Positions 42,989 to 50,221 of a DNA stretch of 64,000 bases are shown here, piece by piece. This DNA comes from Neobacillus cucumis (GTDB lineage: Bacteria; Bacillota; Bacilli; Bacillales_B; DSM-18226), in assembly GCF_023715505.1 (NCBI RefSeq), contig NZ_JAMBOH010000011.1, positions 1 through 64,000 of the forward strand. Direction: 5' to 3'. Below the pieces are notes generated by a model, which ran no database searches, was not told where the DNA came from, and was given only the letters and a program-made list of their open reading frames with translations. Both the position numbers and the translations under genes were made by a program. Position 1 is the first letter of the stretch. Every line of letters begins with the position of its first letter.

Positions 42989-42999
42989 TTTCAATCTAT

Positions 43000-43887
43000 T
43001 TAACGAGAAATTTCAACGTTAGCTAACTTTTCATAGTATTTTAATAGACTGCTGTGGTCTTCAAATTCATGACCATCTACTTTCAGTGTATACATCATTT
43101 CTAATACAGCTGCTGTTAATGGAGCTGGAGCGCCGAACTCATGGCTTGTTTCCATTGCGTTTGTTAAATCTTTAATGTGTAAGTTGATTCGGAAACCTGG
43201 GTCGAAGTTACGGTCTAGCATCATTGGCGCTTTTGCATCTAATACTGTGCTTCCAGCTAAACCGCCGCGAATAGCTTGATAAACAGCTTCAGGATTTACA
43301 CCAGCTTTTTGCGCTAACACGAATGCTTCCGATACAGCAGCAATATTTAAGGCGACGATGACTTGGTTAGCAAGCTTTGTGACGTTACCTGCACCGATTT
43401 CACCCACGTGGACAACCGATCCAGCCATTGCGGCTAATACCTCTTTCACTTCTTCAAAAACTTCTTTCTTACCGCCAACCATAACAGAGATGGTTCCATC
43501 AATTGCCTTTGGCTCGCCGCCGCTGACAGGAGCATCTAACATTTCTACGCCTTTTTCAATTAATGCACGATAGACTTCTTGAGAAGCAGCTGGGGCGATG
43601 GAACTCATGTCAATGTAAATTAATCTATCATGTGCACCTTCAATCAGCCCGTTTTCTCCCAATGCAACAGCTTTTACGTTTGGAGAGTTTGGAAGCATCG
43701 TGATGACGATGTCTGATTTTTCCGCGATGGCTTTTGGAGTTGATTCTACTTCTGCACCTAATTGTTCAAGTTCTTTGACTGCTTCTTTATTAAAATCACT
43801 AACGATTAACTGATATCCAGCTTTGATCAAGTTTTTGCTCATCGGCTTACCCATAATTCCTAGTCCAATAAATCCAATTTTCTTCAT
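43000..43887 (-). CDS. garR: tartronate semialdehyde reductase (2-hydroxy-3-oxopropionate reductase)
   Basis: The 295-residue beta-hydroxyacid dehydrogenase has the NADP-binding GFIGLGIMGKPMSKNLIKAG, the substrate motif DAPVSGGEPKAIDG, and the catalytic Lys in GAGNVTKLANQ. It reduces tartronate semialdehyde to D-glycerate, the substrate of GarK encoded downstream. The start codon is ATG 43887 with GGAGTGAAATAAT upstream. Repeat elements lie on each side, at 42780-42933 and 43961-44082. Confidence 0.93.
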   Translation of the reverse strand: MKKIGFIGLGIMGKPMSKNLIKAGYQLIVSDFNKEAVKELEQLGAEVESTPKAIAEKSDIVITMLPNSPNVKAVALGENGLIEGAHDRLIYIDMSSIAPAASQEVYRALIEKGVEMLDAPVSGGEPKAIDGTISVMVGGKKEVFEEVKEVLAAMAGSVVHVGEIGAGNVTKLANQVIVALNIAAVSEAFVLAQKAGVNPEAVYQAIRGGLAGSTVLDAKAPMMLDRNFDPGFRINLHIKDLTNAMETSHEFGAPAPLTAAVLEMMYTLKVDGHEFEDHSSLLKYYEKLANVEISR

Positions 43888-43960
43888 TATTATTTCACTC
43901 CTACAGATTTTTTTATTTAAAGAGAGTACAAGATTGTACTATCCTTATTAGATGAGAATT

Positions 43961-44082
43961 GTCTAGCTTCAGCGCCTAGTGGCTCTTAGGTATAAGCCAA
44001 TCCGTCAAGAAGGCTAAAGAGCAGCCTTCTCACCGGCTCGTCTGTAGCCTTGCGCCCCTGGTCAAGGCGCTTCCGCTTTTCT
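43961..44082 (-). repeat. modular palindromic repeat, copy 8 (inverted)
   Basis: On the minus strand it begins AGAAAAGCGGAAGCGCCTTG and ends CACTAGGCGCTGAAGCTAGA. The centre has AAGGCTACAGACGAGCCGG and GGCTGCTCTTTAGCC, which is the same variant as copies 5 and 6. It lies between garR and the GntP permease gene. Confidence 0.75.
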
Positions 44083-44164
44083 ATTTGACACCATGGCGGG
44101 CAGCAAACTCCCAAGCTTAAGGGATCTAAACTGATTTACTGCCCGGTTGACTCAAAAGAAATTA

Positions 44165-45490
44165 TTATCCTACAAACATATTGAGAATTAATACACCGAT
44201 TAAACCAATGATGGCAAGTGCGGTTGTATAGGTTGTTCTTATTTTAATAGCTTCGGGAACCGATAAATTGAGGTATTCCTTAAACATCCAGAATCCTGGA
44301 TCGGTTACGTGAGAGAAAGCAATACTTCCGCATGTAACGGCAAGTGTCATTAATTCCATGCTAATTCCTGAGCTTTGAGCGATTGGTAGTACCACTCCAG
44401 AAGCAGTCATTACCGCAACCGTTGCAGAACCAAGAGCAATCCGTAAAAGAGCCGCAATGATCCAAGCTAGGATGATTGGAGACATGTTCCAGCCCGCTGT
44501 TATATCTTTGATGTAGTCAGCAATACCACCATCAACTAGTACTTGCTTAAAGGCACCGCCTGCACCAATAACCAAAATGATCATGGCCATTGGCTTAACC
44601 GCATTGGAGCAAGACTGCATAACATCTTTAAGTGGGCGGCCTATTCTAGGTCCTAGCAGCCACATAGAGATTAAGAGAGCAAGTAATAAAGCCATTTCAG
44701 ATGAACCGAAGAAATCCATTACGTGCCTAAAACCGTTATCTTCTGGTAAAAATAAAGTGCAAATCGCGTCAAGGGCCATTAGTACGACTGGAATCAGAGC
44801 AACAAAAATACTTGATCCAAACGATGGCATTTCTTCTTCTTTAAACGTTTTGTTCGTAATTAGCCCATCTGGAATGATCGGATTAATCTTTTTAATAAAT
44901 GGAAATCTAGTCCAGGTATAGGCGATAAAAGTTGCCGCTGGTATTGCAATAATTAAGCCGTATAAAAGAGTCAAGCCCATGTCGGCATGGAAGACGCCAA
45001 CAACTGCCGCTGGTCCCGGGTGTGGCGGGAGAAAGCTATGGCAGGTTGATAACCCGATCGACATTGGTAAAGCAACCCATAATAGATTTAACTTTGTTTG
45101 ACGTGCAATGACGAATACAAGTGGAATCAATAAGACAAAAGCGACTTCGAAAAACATCGTAACGCCAAGTACAAATGCAGCGATTAAGATGGCAAGTTGA
45201 ATCCGTTTAATTCCCATTTTGTCTACTAAACTAGTAGCAATCCGCTGTGCGGCTCCCGCATCAGCCATAACCGTTCCAAGCATAGCCCCGATGCCGACAA
45301 TTAGGGCAGTCCCGCCCAGCTGACCTCCAAGACCGTCACCAATGGTTTCCCAAATTTTATCCAAGGGCATTCCGACGAGCAAACCAACAAATAAAGAAGT
45401 TAAGAGAAGTGCAATGAACCCGTTCATTTTCAGCGGAATCATTAAAACTAGTAAAAGGATAACTGCTAAGGCAACATACAATAATGGCAT
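44165..45490 (-). CDS. GntP-family permease of the glucarate cluster
   Basis: The 441-residue protein is a GntP-family symporter with about 12-14 helices (IVGIGAMLGTVMADAGAAQR, FEVAFVLLIPLVFV, HSFLPPHPGPAAVVGVFHAD, GAGGAFKQVLVDGGIADYI, THVTDPGF-like SHVTDPGFWMFKEYLNLS). By position it should import D-glucarate or galactarate, although the classical E. coli carriers GudP and GarP are MFS proteins. The ATG has AAGGGAAAGGAAGAAATAAC upstream. It lies 26 nt after the DHDPS-like gene and appears to share its transcript. Confidence 0.9.
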   Translation of the reverse strand: MPLLYVALAVILLLVLMIPLKMNGFIALLLTSLFVGLLVGMPLDKIWETIGDGLGGQLGGTALIVGIGAMLGTVMADAGAAQRIATSLVDKMGIKRIQLAILIAAFVLGVTMFFEVAFVLLIPLVFVIARQTKLNLLWVALPMSIGLSTCHSFLPPHPGPAAVVGVFHADMGLTLLYGLIIAIPAATFIAYTWTRFPFIKKINPIIPDGLITNKTFKEEEMPSFGSSIFVALIPVVLMALDAICTLFLPEDNGFRHVMDFFGSSEMALLLALLISMWLLGPRIGRPLKDVMQSCSNAVKPMAMIILVIGAGGAFKQVLVDGGIADYIKDITAGWNMSPIILAWIIAALLRIALGSATVAVMTASGVVLPIAQSSGISMELMTLAVTCGSIAFSHVTDPGFWMFKEYLNLSVPEAIKIRTTYTTALAIIGLIGVLILNMFVG

Positions 45491-45516
45491 GTTATTTCTT
45501 CCTTTCCCTTAGGAAA

Positions 45517-46413
45517 TTAATAGGTTTGGTAAAGTTCTAAATCTTTTAAAACATTGGCCAATAATTGCTTACTTTCCCGATTCATCTCTGCTGCAGGAGC
45601 AAATGCATAGCCCACATCTATTCCTACCATTCTTAAACCTTCTTTTAACACAACAGGGAATGTTGCTTTGTCCACGGCTAAACGTAACGGAGCCAGTTTA
45701 AACTGCAATTCTAGTGATTTTTGATAATCGCCAGCCACAAACGTATTGTAAATATCCGCTACCAATTTAGGAGCAATATTTCCTGTGCTCGCGATGGCAC
45801 CAGTGGCACCGTGACATAGACCTGCATAAATCAGTGTGTCGCGTCCAAGTAACACGGAAAAGGATTCACGAGGAGTTACCCTTAAGTACTCAGCCGTTTT
45901 CGTCATATCTCCGCTTGAGTCTTTAATTCCAATAATATTGTCTACCTTACTAAGTTCTTCACAAGTCTTCACATCAATTTTTACTTGGGTACGAGCTTCG
46001 TTCCCATAAAGAATTACGGGTAAGTTTGTTGACTTGGCAATTGCTTTAAAGTGCTCGGCTAACTCCGTTTGGGTTGGTGACATAAAATATGGAGTAAGGA
46101 CAGATAATGCTGACACGCCGCCAATTTCTTCAACCATTCGAGCTGTTTGAATACAGTCTCTCGTGGTGATTTCACTAGCCCCACAATAAACAGGAACTCT
46201 TCCAGCAGTGTGATCCACTGTTACTTCCACGACACGGCGTTTTTGCTCGGGCGTTAAACCGTAAATTTCGCCGCTCGATCCTAGAATAAATAATCCATGG
46301 ACACCACCTGCAATGGTGTAGTCGATGACATTTCGTAATGCCTCTTCCATCAAATGACCGTTTTTATCTAATGGTGTGACTAATGCGGGGATAACCCCTC
46401 TTGGCTTAAACAT
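45517..46413 (-). CDS. DHDPS-superfamily lyase, candidate 5-dehydro-4-deoxyglucarate aldolase
   Basis: The 298-residue TIM barrel is of the DapA/NAL family: GSSGE at residues 45-49 (the GTTGE pyruvate-binding position), Tyr136 and the Schiff-base Lys164 (IIGIKDSSGD). Pyruvate aldolases, dihydrodipicolinate synthases and 5-dehydro-4-deoxyglucarate dehydratase (KdgD) all use this framework. The neighbours argue for an aldolase: garR and garK handle tartronate semialdehyde and glycerate, which arise only from aldol cleavage of the GudD product. A KdgD-type dehydratase would instead need a 2-oxoglutarate semialdehyde dehydrogenase, which is not here. It is first in the operon. The ATG follows GGGAGGAGTTAACAA. 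Confidence 0.8.
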   Translation of the reverse strand: MFKPRGVIPALVTPLDKNGHLMEEALRNVIDYTIAGGVHGLFILGSSGEIYGLTPEQKRRVVEVTVDHTAGRVPVYCGASEITTRDCIQTARMVEEIGGVSALSVLTPYFMSPTQTELAEHFKAIAKSTNLPVILYGNEARTQVKIDVKTCEELSKVDNIIGIKDSSGDMTKTAEYLRVTPRESFSVLLGRDTLIYAGLCHGATGAIASTGNIAPKLVADIYNTFVAGDYQKSLELQFKLAPLRLAVDKATFPVVLKEGLRMVGIDVGYAFAPAAEMNRESKQLLANVLKDLELYQTY

Positions 46414-46976
46414 TTGTTAACTCCTCCCAGCTTTTAAGATTCTTGCTTTGGACAAAAAGATAATAATAATAGTGCATTTGTGAATCCCTTCACATATTCT
46501 GTTTTTATAAAAGATTATTATTTTACGACAAACCCTATTTCTAATTTCGTAATCATAATAACCTATATTCTGTAAACAAATATGCGAATGGTATGACAAA
46601 TCATTGACATGTGATGATTCATTCTTGCAATTCATGAATCGCTCCACATATCTATAGTAAACGGTTTCGGTAAGGATATCTTCGTTCAGTTTGATAAAGT
46701 TTATCTGGTTGTTTTTAGTCATTTGACCAAAAATGATTTTAATATGTGTCAAAAAAGTGAAGATTTATCAGTCAAGTGACTAATTCTTGACGTTTTATCA
46801 GACGTATGAAAAACTTTTTTATTTATTTTTAGTAACCGTTTACATTATTTATTGTATAATTGTCTTACAAATAAATCATCATTCAAATTGCTAATAATCG
46901 TTGAATTTTTTTGGGCAAATAAACAAATATTCCGAGGAATATTTGAAACCGAATAAAAATGGATGGAGGAATTCAG
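46414..46976. promoter_or_regulatory. divergent control region of the glucarate cluster
   Basis: This 563-nt region separates cdaR from the catabolic operon and holds no gene. A cre-like site, AGTAACCGTTTACA (46831-46844, 13 of 14 to the consensus in the reverse direction), lies just upstream of a TATAAT (46855-46860) and would cover the -35 region of cdaR. A weaker cre-like site is AGTAAACGGTTTCG (46656-46669). Inverted repeats AATCAT-N9-ATGATT (46599-46619) and GATTCAT-N11-ATGAATC (46616-46640) are candidate operators for CdaR or the FadR-type protein. Confidence 0.55.
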
Positions 46977-48020
46977 GTGAAAATCAACCAAGCTCTAGCA
47001 CAAGTGATCGCGGATAAAGTAATGAAAGTCATCCCCTATAATGTCAATATCATGGATGAAATTGGGTTAATTATTGGGAGCGGTGCCCCGGAAAGGATCG
47101 GCACCTACCATCAGGGAGCGGTTTCTGCGATCGAACAGGGAACCATCGTATCGATTTATCATTCGGAGGGAGGCTCCCAGCCAGGCGTCAATATGCCCAT
47201 CCATTTTCGCAATAAAATAATCGGCGTCATCGGAATCAGCGGCGACCCCAACATTGTCGGTCCGTTTGCTGAATTAGTCCGGGTTACCGCTGATCTATTA
47301 ATCAACCAGGAATTTCTTTTTAGGGAACGGCGTATTCAAGAGCAGATGAAAGAGGAATTTTTGTATCAATGGGTGTTCCGCAGCCAGGAATATGATCCCG
47401 GGATGATCAGCAGCGGGGAAGCGATTGGAATTAATTTAACTTTAGAGCGTAAAGCCATTGTGGTAAAGGGCCATATCCCAAAGGAACCCTATCTGTTAGA
47501 GCAGGAGTTTTCTTTTCGGCTCAACCAGGACACCATGCTTTTTGTGGTCCCAAGTGATAGTGATGTGGTGAAAAGAATCGAGTCAATCCATTCTCTGGAT
47601 AAGATAAAGATTGGTATCGGCAGCAACTATACCAATGTGTCCAAGTCCGTTCATGAGGCCCGGCGTGCAATTGAAATTGTGGAACGGATGGAGCTTCCGC
47701 AAGCGATTTGCGTTTATCAAGAGCTAAAGTTTATTGACTACCTAACAAATAAAGATATTTCGTTTACCGAGATCACTGATTTTTATAAGGAACTTGATGA
47801 AAATCCTAAAGGGCAAGAGCTGATGGAGACCTTGATTTGCTATATTAAAAACAGCGGCGACATGAATGCCATTTCGAAGGAACTTCATATTCATCGAAAC
47901 AGCTTGGCATATCGATTACAAAGGATTGAGGTCCTATCTAATAAAAATCCGAAAAACTTTATGGATTTGTTCCAGCTTTTCACAGGGTATATCCTTTATA
48001 AAATGCAAAAACAGCCATAA
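46977..48020 (+). CDS. cdaR: CdaR-family sugar diacid regulator
   Basis: The 347-residue protein has an N-terminal sugar diacid-binding domain (residues 2-135, QALAQVIADKVMKVIPYNVN, IIGVIGISGDP, FAELVRVTADLLI) and a C-terminal PucR-type helix-turn-helix (MNAISKELHIHRNSLAYRLQ). In E. coli CdaR activates glucarate, galactarate and glycerate genes in response to these diacids. It is divergent from the operon, as is usual. The start is GTG 46977, preceded by GGAGGAATTCAG. A cre-like site upstream suggests carbon catabolite control. Confidence 0.9.
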   Translation: MKINQALAQVIADKVMKVIPYNVNIMDEIGLIIGSGAPERIGTYHQGAVSAIEQGTIVSIYHSEGGSQPGVNMPIHFRNKIIGVIGISGDPNIVGPFAELVRVTADLLINQEFLFRERRIQEQMKEEFLYQWVFRSQEYDPGMISSGEAIGINLTLERKAIVVKGHIPKEPYLLEQEFSFRLNQDTMLFVVPSDSDVVKRIESIHSLDKIKIGIGSNYTNVSKSVHEARRAIEIVERMELPQAICVYQELKFIDYLTNKDISFTEITDFYKELDENPKGQELMETLICYIKNSGDMNAISKELHIHRNSLAYRLQRIEVLSNKNPKNFMDLFQLFTGYILYKMQKQP

Positions 48021-48055
48021 AATCGCGGGGGGTCTTGTGGGGTGAAAAAGGAAAA

Positions 48056-48335
48056 AGTCAATCGATGTCATTGACTACCGTCTTTGGATTATTTGAGGAG
48101 TTTGGGTCGTCAATCAGGGCTATTGACTACCGTCTTTGCATTTTTCGAGCTGTTTGGGTCGTCAATCAGGGCTATTGACTACCGTCTTTGCATTTTTTGA
48201 ACAGTTTAGGTCGTCAATCACGGCTATTGACTACCGTCTTTGCATTTTTCGAACAGTTTAGGTCGTCAATCACGGCTATTGACTACCGTCTTTGCATTTT
48301 TCGAACAGTTTAGGTCGTCAATCACGGCTATTGAC
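48056..48335. repeat. 52-bp tandem repeat, five units
   Basis: Five units of exactly 52 bp start at 48069, 48121, 48173, 48225 and 48277, with partial ends on both sides. Each carries an inner inverted repeat, ATTGACTACC and GGTCGTCAAT. Units 4 and 5 are identical and unit 1 is the most divergent (GGATTATTTGAGGAG in its middle). Units are non-coding by composition and have in-frame stops. It follows the cdaR stop codon by 36 nt. Confidence 0.9.
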
Positions 48336-48366
48336 AGGTAGCAGCGACAATGGCTGAACCCCTTTA

Positions 48367-48422
48367 TATAACAATAAAAAACCCCCTAAGCTGGATTGTT
48401 TAGTCGAACCCAAGGGGGGCAC
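48367..48422 (-). terminator. terminator of the downstream permease gene
   Basis: On the minus strand GCCCCCCTTGGGTTC and AGGGGG can pair (core CCCCCT/AGGGGG), followed by six Ts. It may also stop readthrough from the tandem repeats on the other strand. Confidence 0.55.
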
Positions 48423-48511
48423 TTCAGATTTCTAATATGAAATCCAGTATGTGTTTCCATGGTGATTGGATTGTTTACACCGCTAAAATGAACTCGTTAG
48501 ATTGTTTTTTA

Positions 48512-49843
48512 TTATTCAATAAAGGCGATAATCGCGATTCCAATCAATGCAATGATAGACAAATGTAGTCCATTGGCACGAAGACCGGTTTGAACACCGG
48601 AAATCCCTGCAAAGCGGCTGACCATCAAATTCAATCCCGAAAAAGGGCTGAGGGCAGTGGAAATCGACCAAGTCAGGAGCAGCAGCAGTGCCAAGCCAAT
48701 ATTACTCATCCCTAGCTCGGCGGGATTTAATTGCATTGCCAATGCCCCGACAGCGGCAATTTGGTGAATCCCGATATAAGTGATACTTAGAACAATCAGC
48801 ATCACAGCAAGTGCAAACAAGATAAACGACTGGTTTGCCAACTGGCCAAGAAATGTACTAACTCCATTCGCGGCACTCGTCCCTTTCATGGCAAAGGCCA
48901 GCATCCCCGCACTCATAAACAGCATGATTTCGTTATTCATCATTGGTACGGTCCGGTCGCGGAAATCCTCTAATGGAGAGGCCATTCGTTTCCAGCCTTT
49001 CGAAATCACGCCATACCCAGCTGGAACTAGAATCGACATCAAGCACACGATAACGATCATCGACCAATGAGTGAAATTTTCCACCACTAAACACGCACTC
49101 ATTAAAATGACAACGAATAGAACAAGCTTCATCATTTGCAGGCGGTGCCCTTTTTCGAGCGGAGCCTCCGGTGTTAATTTTTCAGACAGCGGATGCCGTT
49201 TTTCCCACAGAGCAAACAGAATGTTTCCGACGACTAACGATAAGATTGATAAACCCATTCCGTACAGAATGTACCCTTTAAAGGATATATTCAGGTAGTG
49301 AAGCACAAGTGAAACCGAGGCAAAATATGGTGACCACATGACAGCGGTTGAAAAACCAACCAGATAACTTTTAGCTGACATGGCCGAAGGAAGCTTAATT
49401 TCCTCCAGAAATTCATTTAAAATCCGCACCGACCCTAAGTTTAAGACCGGGGCTAGTAAAAAAAGCGTTCCCGTAATTCCCGCATAAAGTTTTTTCGGCT
49501 GATGCATGAGATTCCTTAGTAAGGCAGCAATGGATACAAAGTAGCCACTGAGTCTTAACGGAATGGACAGAAGCGGCGCAAGTGTGAGCAGGCAAATCAA
49601 TGGCAGAATTAAGAAGAGCCCATCGCTAATTCCTTGAACCCCGGTTCCTTTTCGCCATTCGATGATTAGTCCCGCAGTCATCATAATAATTCCGAGCAAG
49701 CGTGGAAACCGATCTGCTTTAAAGGCGCTGCCCAAGAAGGCTAATAACGAAAGCCCGACTACGACTAACTGCAGCCACTCAAGCTCCACAAAATATTCAA
49801 CTAAAAATAAGACGCACATCCCCAAGATGAAATAACTTCGCAT
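48512..49843 (-). CDS. polytopic permease-like membrane protein
   Basis: The 443-residue protein has about 11-13 membrane helices. It shows two halves with related stretches: AMSAKSYLVGFSTAVMWSPY in the first and LTWSISTALSPFSGLNLMVS in the second, the inverted-repeat look of ion-transporter-superfamily carriers. I cannot assign a family or substrate with confidence. The ATG follows GGGGAGAGG. It is monocistronic, with a repeat element on its 5' side and the tandem repeats beyond its 3' side. Confidence 0.6.
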   Translation of the reverse strand: MRSYFILGMCVLFLVEYFVELEWLQLVVVGLSLLAFLGSAFKADRFPRLLGIIMMTAGLIIEWRKGTGVQGISDGLFLILPLICLLTLAPLLSIPLRLSGYFVSIAALLRNLMHQPKKLYAGITGTLFLLAPVLNLGSVRILNEFLEEIKLPSAMSAKSYLVGFSTAVMWSPYFASVSLVLHYLNISFKGYILYGMGLSILSLVVGNILFALWEKRHPLSEKLTPEAPLEKGHRLQMMKLVLFVVILMSACLVVENFTHWSMIVIVCLMSILVPAGYGVISKGWKRMASPLEDFRDRTVPMMNNEIMLFMSAGMLAFAMKGTSAANGVSTFLGQLANQSFILFALAVMLIVLSITYIGIHQIAAVGALAMQLNPAELGMSNIGLALLLLLTWSISTALSPFSGLNLMVSRFAGISGVQTGLRANGLHLSIIALIGIAIIAFIE

Positions 49844-49930
49844 GATAAACCTCTCCCCGCCTCAATCACTTTAATATAGTTAAGCTTAATAGTAATCCCG
49901 GAAAAATGACAATACAAGAGGTTTAACAAA

Positions 49931-50177
49931 GAAAAGCGCAAGCGCCTTGGTCAGCCCCGATATAGGGCGACTTGTCGACTGGCCAGCGAAAGCAGGGTCA
50001 AAGACTAGTCGCCCTTAATGCGTACAGAAAGCAATAGCTTTCTGTAGCCAAGCATAAGACGAGCCGGCCGAAAGGTTGCTTTTTAACCTTTTGGACGGAT
50101 TGGCTTATGACCTAGAGGGGCTAGGCGCTGGAGCTAGACAATTCTCAAAGTTAAAAACTTTTATACTTTCTTATCTC
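49931..50177 (+). repeat. modular palindromic repeat, copy 9 (expanded form)
   Basis: It begins GAAAAGCGCAAGCGCCTTGG and ends GGGGCTAGGCGCTGGAGCTA plus the tail CAAAGTTAAAAACTTTTATA. Compared with copy 4, an extra block of about 90 bp is inserted after the first module (49961-50050). The insert has its own inverted repeat, AGGGCGACTTGTC and GACTAGTCGCCCT, and a small hairpin, CAGAAAGCAATAGCTTTCTG. Confidence 0.8.
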
Positions 50178-50221
50178 ACAAGAAAAAGTTAAATTCTAGT
50201 TAACAATAGTTGTAGCTAAAA

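Noticed and set aside
46417..46752. 111-codon minus-strand ORF upstream of the DHDPS-like gene
   Set aside because: Low-complexity Ile/Tyr/Asn-rich translation from AT-rich promoter DNA, no family and no ribosome site. It covers likely operators.
48056..48335. CRISPR array
   Set aside because: The units are contiguous 52-bp tandem copies without unique spacers, and no cas genes are present.
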